This document shows positions 24,976 to 35,988 of a stretch of DNA of 64,000 nt, one piece after another. The notes beneath the pieces were generated by a model that saw nothing but the letters and a program-made list of their open reading frames with translations, was not told the DNA's origin and ran no database searches. The DNA is from Telopea speciosissima (lineage: Eukaryota; Streptophyta; Magnoliopsida; Proteales; Proteaceae), in assembly GCF_018873765.1 (NCBI RefSeq), contig NC_057921.1, positions 68,949,596-69,013,595 of the forward strand, given 5' to 3'. The position numbers and the translations under genes were made by a program. Numbering within the stretch: position 1 is the first letter of the stretch; each line of letters opens with the position of its first letter.

Positions 24976-26466
24976 ATGCTCCCTACCAATCCGATTTCCC
25001 TTATTTTCGTGGTATCTGGTGTCGTTGTGGTCCTTCGACTATTCTTAAGGGGAACGACTCTCTGGTATCTACTGAAGAAATGGTGGAGATCGATTGACGA
25101 TCGGTTTCATGTGTACCAGTTCTACAAAGTTCCCGAATACAACCATAGTTTTCAAGAGAACCAGCTGTACAGAAAAGTTTCCACCTACCTGAGCTCCCTG
25201 GCTTCGATCGAAGACTCGGATTTCGCAAACCTTTTCGCCGGCAAGAAATCGAACGACATCATCTTACACCTCGATCCCAACCAGACAGTCCATGACACGT
25301 TCCTTGGCGCGAGAGTCTCTTGGAAAAATGAAACGAGAAACGACGGAACCAACATTTCCAGGACGTTTGTCCTGAAGATCAAGAAGAGAGACAAGCGTCG
25401 GATTCTCCGTCCTTACCTCCAACACATCCACTCCGTCACCGACGAAATCGAACTGAGGAAGAAGGAGGTCAAGCTCTATACGAACGCCGAAACAGAATAT
25501 CGCTATGCGGGCGGACGGTGGAAATCCGTCCCGTTCACGCACCCGTCCACACTCGACACCGTCGCCATGGATGCCGATCTCAAGAACAAGGTAAAGTCTG
25601 ATCTCGAGTCGTTCCTCAAATCAAAGCAGTACTACCATCGACTCGGTCGCGTCTGGAAGAGGAGCTACCTGCTGTACGGTCCGTCGGGCACCGGGAAATC
25701 AAGCTTCGTTGCCGCCATGGCCAAGTTCCTCTGTTACGACGTGTACGACGTTGATCTCTCCAAAGTCTCCGACGATTCGGATCTGAAGATGCTCCTCTTA
25801 CAAACTACCAGCAGATCGGTGATCGTGATCGAGGATCTCGATCGGTTCCTCGACGAGAAATCGACGCCTGTTAGCTTGTCTGGAGTTCTAAACTTCATGG
25901 ATGGGATATTCTCGTGTTGTGGGGAAGAGCGAGTGATGGTGTTCACAATGACCAGTAAAGAACACATCGACCCCGCCGTATTGAGACCTGGAAGAATCGA
26001 TGTCCACTTGCACTTCCCTCTCTGCGATTTCTCTGCTTTCAAAACTCTGGCCAACAGTTACTTGGGGCTCAAGGATCACAAACTCTTCCCTCAAGTGGAG
26101 GAGATTTTCCAGGGTGGAGCGACTCTGAGCCAGGCGGAGATCGGAGAGATAATGATCGTTAACAGGAGTTCGCCCAGTCGAGCACTGAAGTCAGTGATCA
26201 ACGCGCTCCAAACGAACGGTGATGGAAGGAGGGGTTCGGGGAAGCAAGGGCAGCGATTGAGCGAGAGTGCGTCAGGGAGCGGGCGATTGGGTGACGAGGC
26301 AAGGGATTCAATTTCGGGTAGTGGCAATGGAGTTATTTGCAGGGAGAGCGTCCATACTGTGAGAGAGTTTAGGAAACTCTACGGTCTATTGAGGATGAAG
26401 AGCAGCAAAAGATCGATGCCGTTCGACCTGTGTTCGGTGGAGAGGGAGAAGGATAAGGAAGGTTGA
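24976..26466 (+). CDS. BCS1-like AAA-ATPase (AAA-ATPase ASD family), intronless
   Basis: A single 496-codon frame. Residues about 6-28 form a hydrophobic anchor (ISLIFVVSGVVVVLRLFL). An AAA-associated domain follows, with VYQFYKVPEY and YRKVSTYLSSL near 45-75. The ATPase core has Walker A GPSGTGKSS at about 235, Walker B VIVIEDLDRF near 283 and the PAVLRPGRIDVHLHFP second region of homology near 335. This N-anchored, usually intronless plant family includes stress- and senescence-linked ATPases of mitochondria and ER; the substrate is unknown. The layout most resembles At2g46620-type proteins (from memory). The tail from about 415 is low-complexity and Gly/Ser-rich, as often seen. The gene is more GC-rich than its surroundings. 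The first ATG gives the anchor, supporting this start. Confidence 0.9.
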   Translation: MLPTNPISLIFVVSGVVVVLRLFLRGTTLWYLLKKWWRSIDDRFHVYQFYKVPEYNHSFQENQLYRKVSTYLSSLASIEDSDFANLFAGKKSNDIILHLDPNQTVHDTFLGARVSWKNETRNDGTNISRTFVLKIKKRDKRRILRPYLQHIHSVTDEIELRKKEVKLYTNAETEYRYAGGRWKSVPFTHPSTLDTVAMDADLKNKVKSDLESFLKSKQYYHRLGRVWKRSYLLYGPSGTGKSSFVAAMAKFLCYDVYDVDLSKVSDDSDLKMLLLQTTSRSVIVIEDLDRFLDEKSTPVSLSGVLNFMDGIFSCCGEERVMVFTMTSKEHIDPAVLRPGRIDVHLHFPLCDFSAFKTLANSYLGLKDHKLFPQVEEIFQGGATLSQAEIGEIMIVNRSSPSRALKSVINALQTNGDGRRGSGKQGQRLSESASGSGRLGDEARDSISGSGNGVICRESVHTVREFRKLYGLLRMKSSKRSMPFDLCSVEREKDKEG

Positions 26467-26980
26467 CCACTTGACGGCACTACGTGCCCGGACATCTCCG
26501 ACGAGTCGGCTCGGGCACGAGCTCCCTGAAAATATTTCTGAAAACTTGTGAAGCCCCCTATTTTTGTTTTTTGTTTTTTTCTTTTCTAAAGGGAATTTAC
26601 AGTATTTTTTTCCCCCAAATGGGTTTAACTCTTTAATCTGCTTTGTGATGATGATAAAATAGTTTAAAACCGGCCTTGCCGCTCTGTAAATAACCATTCT
26701 TATTTGGAGAGAAATTCAGCTTTGTATGATACGAGTTTAACAAGACAAATCCCCATTGTCGATTACAGAAGAGGGAAAGTGAACAGAGTGAGAGCTTTGC
26801 TCAAAATCGATTCAAATGTTTAAGATCTTCAGCAGATGATCTTTTCATAATTGGAGTATTTCATTCCAATTTGTGCAGTGAAACAGGTGGTGGTCATCCA
26901 TTCTGATTCTGGGTAGTGGGTGTTGTCATCCAACGTTTCTCATGTATTCTTTCTATCGAATGATTCCCGAAAATAAGGAT
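26467..26980. other. 3' flank of the BCS1-like gene
   Basis: Likely 3' UTR and intergenic sequence; pyrimidine-rich near 26560-26620. Nothing else recognised. Confidence 0.4.
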
Positions 26981-26984
26981 ATAG

Positions 26985-28178
26985 CACGAATCTTTCTGTC
27001 AATCTTTTCATCGAATACGAGCAATTGAAAGTTGTTAACCCTGACGATTCTGATCTCCTCTATAAATTATTAAATGGTTAGGATGTTTTTCATGGTCTGT
27101 CAGTGATTTCCACGAACAGCTGAAGGGTTTTTCTGAGTCCGATTGTCAACCATGCTGGCGTGGGCTGGAAGCCTGGAGGAATAGTGTTGATAATGAGAAA
27201 TGCCCACCTGAAATCATTGGACTGCCTTTAAGAAGAAAGACCAGGCTTTTTCGAATACATTGCAAGGGCCAACAGGGTATGTTGTCTATTAGTGTGCTCA
27301 GCAAGATGCTCTTACAGTTGCTCCCTTTAGGAATACAACGGTCTTGCTCCTCTCAAGGCGGCTCTGAGTAACCTGAAAGCTTGTGCTTTCTGCAGGTCGT
27401 CATTTCGCACCCCCATGTGAGGGGACTGTTCGGGCAGCAAACAGGAGACTCAATAACGATTTGTCAGTACTGCTCCCAAGAGCATTCGAACTCACAACGG
27501 TAATTTTCACTGTGATAAAGCTCGTGGCTGCATCATGATCCATCGGTAGTTCGAAACCGAGATTCTCAGGTCTAATTTCACGAACTTTGTTTTACATACC
27601 CTAGACTTTAGAATGTCTCATTTCTTGGATTATTGGCTGAACTAAATTGGTGCTTTAGTGTTGGAGGCGCTTGATGTTGGGGGCATCTGCGATCCACCTG
27701 AACTGTTATGTCAATCATCAGAAGAGATTGGATGAAATTTTTGGAGAAGGCTTCGCTACCAAGCTCAGTAATGCGAGGACCAGTGTTTGTCGAGTGAGAT
27801 TTGGTTGTGCCGAGACCAAGTAAGCTACCACAACCCAGTCATAATTATATTAGGTAAATCTGAATTTAATTTTCGTTTTCACTGTCTTTTGTTTTACTTG
27901 ATTGCTGAAAGTGCATAATCCAACCCTGACCCATCTTGCCAAATATTCAAAGCAATAACCTTCATGAGATACGTTAGTTTTGGGCTCTTAAGTCTTAACA
28001 GCAGTTCTAGCTTCCTGTCATTATTTACCACATCTTAGATTTTATATAGCTTTAACTGTTTCTCAAAACAAATAATATAGCTACCTCAGGTCTTTTTTTC
28101 ACAGTTTGGCGTGAGTTTCTTGCTCTACCACTATGGGAAAGAGATAATTACAAAGGAGCTTCAAGTAGATGGATGACA
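26985..28178 (+). other. Exon-like open stretches of unknown product
   Basis: Several open segments look protein-like and are bounded by plausible AG/GT signals. They read EQLKVVNPDDSDLLYKLLNG (to about 27078); HEQLKGFSESDCQPCWRG and on to about 27278; a stretch after CTTTCTGCAG at 27396 with VVISHPHVRGLFG (to 27500); and CVNHQ-like, KRLDEIFGEGFATKL near 27690-27820. The last is FGVSFLLYHYGKEIITKEL ending in TGA near 28177. I do not recognise the family. It could be a real multi-exon gene, a decayed one, or chance open frames; no starting ATG is assigned. Confidence 0.25.
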
Positions 28179-28189
28179 ACCTGATGTAC

Positions 28190-30440
28190 ATTGGTTATTT
28201 GTAGCTATCTATAAATGCTTCATGGAGGTAATGAAAACTCTCTCTCTCATATTCAAGATTGTGTTAACGTCCGCTGACTCCCAGCCTGATTAAAATTTTG
28301 TCTTTCAACTAATCATAGAAGAACCATCTTCACTGTGTGCTTTATTTTAGTTATCAAGGTGGCTTATTCATCTTATGTAGATAGAACTTTTTCTCACTTG
28401 GAAAGTATAATGGCTAGTAGTGCAAGGAGTATAATGCATCTAATTGTGAGATGATTAAATCACAATCTTTAACAAGCTCTTTAGATATGGAAGTAAAACA
28501 AAGTGCACTTTGCAGACTTGCAATTCCACTGGAACTGAAATTTTGTCTCCTATATTAATATCTGAACATTATTTGGAGGATTTCCAAGGGCATATTAATC
28601 AGTTGAAGTACTACATTATGTGATGAATAACCATCCCAGAAATGGGAGGACTTTGTTCTTTGTTGTAACTGATTAATTTTTGTATCTACTCGTATGTTAA
28701 CAAAGTGAACATCAGAAGTTTGTAAACATTTGAAAGCTACAAGAAAATATAGAAGTTAAAACAGTTTGAAACACATACAAACACATATATATAAATGTGC
28801 GCCGTTGCTGAATCAATAAAGCTGTTGAGGATCTTAGACTGAGTGGCCAAGTTTTCAAAGGCAACACCAAATCCTAAAATTTCTAAACTGTTCCTAGCTC
28901 GACATTATTCATCATTTAAAAGGATCAGATGTTCTAGTAATACCTCCATGGGAGGGACAGTTCTAATCCCTCCCTCCTAAACTTGTTGGGTTCCTTATCC
29001 TACCATTTCCACACATTTGTTGGTAATCATGTAAGGGAAAATAGTTTAAAAATGTGAGTAAAATGAAGGAAATAAAGAGTAGGAATCAAACTTGTAGTCA
29101 AAATCTTGGAGGAGTGGTGTTTGATTTGTTGCATCCTCAGTTTTTCACTGAAACACAACTTGGGGTCTTGAAATCCATTGAAAGTGGAGTTATGTTTGGA
29201 TGGGATTTTGTAGGTACCACTTTGGGAAGAATTGAAGCAAAAACCCTTATAGTTTCTTTTTTGTAAGTCTATGAGATCGATTTTTTGATTAGCTTCTTTG
29301 GAATTAAAAGGGTCCTGTTTCATCACAAGATACAATAGCATCGGTTTAAGGTATTAACCAGTCACCACAAGGACCAAACTGATCTTGTGATAATAGGAAA
29401 CTTCGGAAGGTGCTTAAGTGGCAACATAGGTAATTTTTTAAAATAATTGGGTAGCATTCTGATTTACATTTAAAATTTGGGATTATAGATAAGTGTCCTC
29501 TATTTCTATAGTTTTATAAATATCCTCTGTTTCTATAATTTTATTTCTGTATATATGTCCTCTACATATTCTTTTCCTGGTTGGTATATAATTACTATTG
29601 CATGCATATTCATAGTTGACAATCTATCAGCCAGAAAGAGTAATAATGACTCAGAAAATATGAATGAAATAAACAATAATCATTTTATGGTTTTCTTAAT
29701 CATATAGTAATACAGTAACATATTTTTGGATTTAGTGTCAATGAGAAATGGAGCCTATCATCAATTAAGCATAGAAATTTAAAATAAGAGGGGGAAAATC
29801 ATCTTGACTGTTGTTGGCCTTCAGTAAGATTTTGGGATGGCCACATTGTTTCCCCTGATGAGCAAGGAACTATTATTTTTTGAGTTCTTATCTAATTTTG
29901 ACTGCACACCTGTTAGCCAAGACTAGCATTTGTAGTGGCATCAATTCCAGTGTAAGCCGAATCAACATTTTCTATTAATGACGTCCCCACGTTAATATTA
30001 TCATCAATAGTGCTTTCAGAAGTAGCTTCAGTAATCTGGATATGAACAAGAAAGAATCCTTTATTGTACCTGCTTTGCTTTTAGGACTATGATCATCGCT
30101 AAGCTTCCCTCATTAGGCAGACGGTGTTCTCATTTCTGACCACTTAAACTCTTCCATCCTGGTCACCAGAGGCTAACAATACTTCCTGGTGCACAGCAAG
30201 AGACTCCTGTGGTTTCACTCCTGTGCAAATCAAAATATTCAGATAAATACCCAAAAATACTTGAGTAAGAAGATATATTTCTAGTAACCTCTTTTTTGGT
30301 TCAACTCTAAATAGTCAAGTTTTACACGGAATAGTGATTAGAGATCTTCCTGTTGCTAACTTGCACTAGGATTATGGAGACGGACACCAGTTCCAACAAA
30401 CATTCATAAAGACGAAAAAAGAACCTATGAACCTTTTACT
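28190..30440. other. Intergenic, weak coding-like remnants only
   Basis: Mostly AT-rich without recognisable genes. Two short minus-strand open pieces near 29940-30240 (ESLAVHQEVLLASGDQDGR, and TSESTIDDNINVGTS) look protein-like but have no assignable family. Confidence 0.35.
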
Positions 30441-30600
30441 CAAAAAGGGGCATACCTAGTGCACAAGGCTCCCACCACTGCAGGGTCTGGGGAGGGTCAT
30501 ACTGTGTGCAGCCTTAACCCCACTTCTGCAGAGAGGCTGTATTCTGACTCGATCCCGTGACCACTTGGCCACAATCGAGCAACCTTACCGTTGCACCAAA
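30441..30600 (-). mobile_element. tRNA-derived SINE resembling the Au family
   Basis: Read on the minus strand it has GCAACGGTAAGGTTGCTC (A-box region), GGTCACGGGATCGAGTC (B box), CAGCCTCTCTGCAGAAG and a tail ending CACTAGGTATGCCCCTTTTT. This order matches the Au SINE found across flowering plants. The internal promoter boxes are recognisable with a few changes. The target duplication is unclear. Confidence 0.7.
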
Positions 30601-30741
30601 AAACTCAGTTGCAGATAAATTGTTGATCGTAAACATGAAAAGGCAATTCGCGAGAGAAAAAATTATAGATGCATACATACCAGAGGTGGAATCCTAAGAA
30701 CAAACTTAGATTGTTATAGAAATAACATAACTGCAGCTTAC

Positions 30742-31021
30742 TTCGTATAAACTCATGGTGTTCTTCTGTCTCAGCAAAGATGCCAGATAGTGCAAATGCA
30801 GCATGCCTAGCAATATCCTAAGCTGTCCATTCTTTTGTGAGTCTAAGATCTGCAAATTGATGGCTCCAGGTGGATGAGCCAACATATAAGAGGAATCGTT
30901 TGTCAAGAGATAAGAGGACTTAACTTACCTCTTTGAATTCTTCCTCAGGGTGGACATCAAGGATAACAAAGTTGTTTTCATTCTGAAGGTGCAAGGCTTC
31001 TTTTACATCCACACAGCATAC
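30742..31021 (-). pseudogene. Rhodanese-like pseudogene (STR14-type plastid protein)
   Basis: One intact exon (31021-30929, 31 codons, AG and GT present) reads VDVKEALHLQNENNFVILDV and on to a splice donor. The next exon (30879-30742) contains AHPPGAINLQI, then loses one base after CAGATCT so the frame shifts. In the restored alignment frame a Trp codon of the EWTA segment has become TAG. Its acceptor is TG instead of AG. The later exon with the catalytic Cys loop was not found. Single-domain plastid rhodaneses are usually about 220-240 aa, so this is a broken fragment. Exon 1 might lie near 32240-32506 (Ser/His-Pro-rich), but this is not supported. Confidence 0.75.
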
Positions 31022-32389
31022 CTGCAGTGTAGTAGTTTTTCAGTATGAACTATGAAGCCTAACATGTCACATGAAAGGCAACAAGGTACTAGCATCCCAT
31101 GGTATTGTCACAGGTATAGAAGTAGTGAATTTTTGTTATAGTTAATTGGCTTGGAGGCAGCTGGCTTGGCCAAGTAAGAAATGCAGATTACAGTGAATTT
31201 GAATTTGTGTATCTTTCCGTTAAAAAGTAATAAACTTACATATGACTTCGGGAAAGTAAGATCTTTTTTAAAGAAACTATGGGATGGGGTTTAAATGGCT
31301 AGTGCTTGTGTTTTCATGTATAGAAACAGTGGAGGTGTTCTTTAATGTCTTCGTAATCTTTCTTTATGTGTGGATGCTGCGGTGAATCAACTAGGATTAA
31401 CCTACTTACAGAAGGGTAATATTTCTCACTTCTCACTGCTTTCTTTACAGAGAAATTTTCGAGGAAGTAAGAAGATGGTTTCCATGACAGAAGTCATACT
31501 GGAATGAACTCACGGTTATTGCAATTAATTCGACATCCAGAATTTTCATGTGTTTGACGGAATGTCAGTTGATGAACTACATTTCAACTGAGCGATATGA
31601 AACAAGAAGCAGTGAAGTTGCGTGCACGTCATTGGTTCTACCTACAGCAGTTGGGAGGCTTAATTTTGGAGATTTGAGACTAATTTAGATGGAGGAAAGT
31701 ATATTGTTGTATCTAAATCTGAAATATGATATGTGGCCGATCTTGACCATTTTCTAGATATCCATACAGTCAAGATTGCTATATCACCCTTCCTCCTGGT
31801 AAAACATGGTGTCCGTCTAGAGATACAGTCATCTTGTTGGACGAGAAATCTTCTACTAAGTCGGACATCAATCTCTTTGTATGTTAAACAGTACTAGTAC
31901 AGATGTTACCAGTTCTAGTTGTGGAGCATACAAAACACCCTAATATATAAAAATAGAGTAATCATCAGAAGCTAAAACGTAATGGAGTGTAGTACCCTTT
32001 TCTGAAGTAGATATATATGTTTGGTTTTCCAATCTTCTCCATCTGCAATCATGAACCAGATAAAAATGTTCCCTCTATTTTTTTTTTTCAAGGGACATGA
32101 GGATATAAACATCAGAAGTTCTCAATGATAGAAAATTAACAGAACAAGCTTGTGGTTTTAAAAAACAACTAAATCAAGAAGTACCAAAATTTGGGGGCTG
32201 CGAAACCAATCTCAAGCTCGGTGGCAGCACTCTGGATTGTCAACGTCTAAGACAGAGCCAGAAAACAATCTTATGCTGGACGAAGAAAGAATCAAATTTA
32301 GGGGCTGAGAAGTGCGCGGTGGAACAGAGGATGGTGGGGCTGGGCAGGGTAGAAGGGAAGGGATGGGCGGGGTGGTGGGGTGATTTGGG
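31022..32389. other. Non-coding flank of the rhodanese pseudogene
   Basis: Could include a former intron and first exon. No alignable coding sequence was recognised. Confidence 0.35.
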
Positions 32390-32445
32390 TTGCTGCAGGG
32401 GGTGGGGGTGGGGGTGGGGGTGGGGGTGGCGGTGGCGGGTGGGGT
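32390..32445. repeat. G-rich (GGGGGT)n tract
   Basis: Five or more GGGGGT units followed by GGCGGTGGCGGGTGGGG on the plus strand. Four runs of at least three G with short loops make it a G-quadruplex candidate. The minus strand reads as a His-Pro repeat, which I treat as a by-product. Confidence 0.7.
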
Positions 32446-32506
32446 TTCTCGAAGAAGAAGAAGAAGAGGGGCAGGTGGAGGAGGAGGAAGAAGACGAAGA
32501 ACGCAA

Positions 32507-33564
32507 GGGGTGGGGAAGGGTGGTTTGCAGGAATAATGACGAGGAGGTTGGGACTTGCCTTTCTAATTAGAGGAGGAAATGACTCCTCTACCCTAAACTT
32601 TGAGACTTTATAAGCATATGGCCATTAAAGTTCTGAAAAAATGACTAAAAATGATTTTTGGCCAAAATCCAGGTCTCAACTTTATTATGGTTTTTTATTA
32701 TTTTGATGTTTTATAAATAGAAATAGGGTCCATAAATTGTACCAAACACTTGTATAAACGTTTATGTGTCAGAAAATGAAAATGAAAAGTAATATCAAAG
32801 AGAACCTTAGAAATTGCAATAAAGGAGGAAGTTTTCTCTCTTCATCCAAGGTAAGGGAGTCAATCGGGCGGTTCGATCCAGCGGGGGCCCTCTACAAGGA
32901 TTCTTGAGATCTGGGGAGAGGAAAGAAGATTATAGACCTGTCCAGAGACAGAGAAAAGTCAAAATCAGATAATGATCTGAGAAAAGGAGGATAAGAAAGA
33001 CAGGACAGTTAGTTTCACAATCCGGGTTCGGGATATGGATGGAATCGAGAGGGACGAAAGAGTCCGGTTTCAGAGGCTTGATCAACTTTGTAATCATGGA
33101 TCATCAACAAATTGTTCGGGGTGTGAGTTTTAGGGGAAACGAAACTGAACCAATAAGGACTTTTTGGTTTTGGCTCGGTTTGGTTTGAAACCCGGGTATA
33201 GATTGCTTTGGGTAGGGATTGGGTAGAGTTATAAGGGTTTGTGGGTTGTTTTTGGTGTTCAGTTCGGGTTCAGCCCTATCGGACGGGGCCAATCTATGAC
33301 CCATCAAATAGCCCGATACGAGCTGAAACTGAACTATGCTCTAACCCGTAAATCAAAGACAAATCGATAAGGCCTCGGTTCGGTTTGGATCGAGTTGAGC
33401 TGGTCCGGTTTAGGTTTTTGACACCCTCAATCCAAGGTGATGTGATCTTATGATTTGATTCTTGGAACATGGTTTTAAAATTTGGAATTGGATAATTTGG
33501 ATTGACCGATCTAATTCCAAAGTCTAGGTTAGGACAACTTTGGGCTTATGGGAATCAGTCAAGA
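32507..33564. other. Intergenic, possible decayed hAT-like repeat
   Basis: 33117-33430 contains GGTTCGGTTTGG-type words and ends TTGACACCCTCA, recalling hAT ends, but its borders are not secure. Nothing else recognised. Confidence 0.35.
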
Positions 33565-33572
33565 CTCAAGAC

Positions 33573-34279
33573 TAGGAGTGTCAATTCCAGGCCCGGCCTG
33601 GCAGGTCCAACCAAGCCCGGCCTGATTACTAAATGAGGTTGGGCTTCAGCCCAACATGTTAAACAACCGGGTGGTCCTGGTGTGGGTTCCTAACCCGTTG
33701 GGCGTCTGATCGATTCTAGGCCCGACCTAACCTGCCGGTTACAGTCCGACCCTTTAATATTATAGGGCCCACCATTTGTGCAAGTAATTGCTTTAGTAAG
33801 GATACAAATGGGATTACAATAATGTGGGGGCCACTACTTTCACACCCAAAATCAACAACACTTCAAAAAATGGGTAAAGAAGTGTACAATGCATAAAAAA
33901 TTAAAAATCGGTGAAGTAATGGTGGGGTGTGGGGCCCACTCATGGAATCTCATTTTGTCTTCTAGTGTGGGTTTTTTTTTGGGTGGGGGGGGGTAACCAA
34001 AGGACTTTTTTTTTTTTTTGTTTCCTGATTTTTCAATAAAATTATTTTTTTCTGCGGCTAACCCAATCCTTTAGGTTGCACCGTTTAAAGACTATCTAGA
34101 TTTAAATAGGCTTATAGCCCGTTAAGCCCCAGTTAAGACCCGATTATAGCCCAACCCGACCAAAACCGTTTAGGTTCTGTCCAATTATCTAACAGGCGAT
34201 CACAGTGCATGCTTCAAGTTTGGTTCAGCCTGGTTAGGCTTGACCGAGACCAACCGAGCCCGGCTAGTTGACACCCCTA
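33573..34279. mobile_element. Non-autonomous hAT-like element (707 bp)
   Basis: Ends TAGGAGTGTCAA and, inverted, TTGACACCCCTA, typical of plant hAT-like elements. Flanking 8-bp sequences CTCAAGAC (33565-33572) and GTCAAGAC (34280-34287) match at seven of eight positions, the hAT duplication length. The interior is rich in GCCCGGCC/GCCCAACC words and has no transposase frame. Confidence 0.75.
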
Positions 34280-34287
34280 GTCAAGAC

Positions 34288-35988
34288 TGATCTGGATGCT
34301 GGATTGAGGATTGAATTTTCTTCCAAAGTCTGTCTTGGATGGTGAATTGTATCATTCAAGTCCCATCTCCTATTTTACTAGGTTGAAAGTATTCTTCCCT
34401 AGATCAATCAGAGAGTTAGATATTGTACTGCCAGACAACCCTACACTTAGAGAGCATTAACGCCCAGTGCTTGAAATGCTTGAACTTGAATTGAAGAGAA
34501 TAACAAAAAGGGATCCTTGATACTATTCATAGTGCATTACTTATTATTTACCATTTATATGTTTGTTCCTTTGGTCAAGCATTCATTCACTAGTATTTAT
34601 CAATTTAGCTAGGATTTTACTGAGATACCTATGCCAAAACTGTGAAACCACGTGGTGTACAGACCTTCTATAAGCTCAATACCAAGGTATATGATTCACA
34701 GACAGACTCCTGCGGATGCCTAGGGGTGGCACTGTTGGATCTTGGAACAACAAAAACAATTATTTACTGTTGGATCTTGGAACAACAAAAACAATTATTT
34801 CATGACAATATTATAACAGACAAACAGAGGAAGTCAATATGTCAACCAGGTCTCTACTTAAATAATTTATGGCTGAGGATACTAAAAAACCATGAGTGTA
34901 AGAAGAAAAGGTTTTTGCAATGACCCAACCATGGAGAAATATCTCAAGGAATCCATGTGATTGATATAGAAAGAAAAAATCCAACTTCAAAATCTGAATG
35001 TCCACCTGCCATTTTTTTTCCCTTTACAAAGTTGTCTTCCCCCCCCCCCCCCCGGGCAAAAAAAAAAAGTGTGAATACAATATTTACAAGCAGAGGAGGT
35101 AAGCATCCAGCTCTATTTATTTCCCGACAAGACTTTATCTTGGAGTTTCAATTAAGTTAAAAATCTAGAAAATGTAAACCTGTCATAAAACCATGTATTG
35201 GCAACAACTCTCCCAAAACTTTGATTCATGAGATAATGGTCCTATTGAAAATGTAAATTGAATGACCTTTGAATGGCATCAAAATTATGCAGGACGGATT
35301 GGTCTTGATGCTTGAAAAAAAGGCCTAAAAAGCAATGAAAATAGTAGCCGTACCCAATTTAGACTTCTCAAAACTAAGGGATGCCCCAGATTAACTAAGA
35401 TACAAGCCTAAACTAACAAAAGTATCTTCTTATCCCATAATAAATAAAAAAATTGAAAATAAACAACATTTGCACGATCCTACTTTACTGCGCCCCATAT
35501 TTTCTTTTTATGCTCTTCAATCCCATTTGAATCCTGTGGACTAGGAAAGCTCCAATGTGTTCTCTTCTTCAATTTCTTGCTCCCCGAACCTGTCTCCCCC
35601 CCCACAAACCCCCCCCCCCTAAAAAAAAAAGGGTCAAACATTTGAAAGTTCAATCATGAACCAGAAAATGGCAACATAATAGTTGGTGAAGGTTATTTAA
35701 CGGTTTTGAATTTGATTATGAAACTATAGATTTGAGTTTCACAGTGCCCCTTCCCCCTTTTCTCAATAGATACCTGGTGGTGATTTAAATTCAGAGCTTC
35801 GGCATGGAGAGAGGGTACTTGTTCAATAGTGGATCCTAAGGTCCTAGAACTTTAAAGCTTGGGATTAAGATGATACAATACTATGATACTCATTTCCTTT
35901 CTTTATATTTAGACTGTGTATCTTCTTAACCTGGAGAATTGATCAATTCTTAGACTTGATCATCGTTTTTTGAACCCGAACATGACAG
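34288..35988. other. Intergenic DNA upstream of the L5 exon
   Basis: No earlier exon of the L5 gene was found here. Contains an exact 35-bp tandem duplication at 34731-34800 and a run of 14 C near 35041. Confidence 0.4.
34731..34800. repeat. Exact 35-bp tandem duplication
   Basis: The unit ACTGTTGGATCTTGG...CAATTATTT at 34731-34765 is repeated unchanged at 34766-34800. Confidence 0.9.

Noticed and set aside
30541-30600. tRNA gene on the minus strand
   Set aside because: Only A/B-box-like words occur, without a cloverleaf; the whole 160-bp unit fits a tRNA-derived SINE.
32240-32506. Minus-strand Ser-rich and His-Pro-repeat reading frame as a transit peptide or gene
   Set aside because: The composition is explained by the G-rich simple repeat on the other strand. 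No splice link to the rhodanese exons could be shown.
33117-33430. Second hAT-like element with an end at TTGACACCCTCA
   Set aside because: The left end matches poorly and there is no 8-bp flank.
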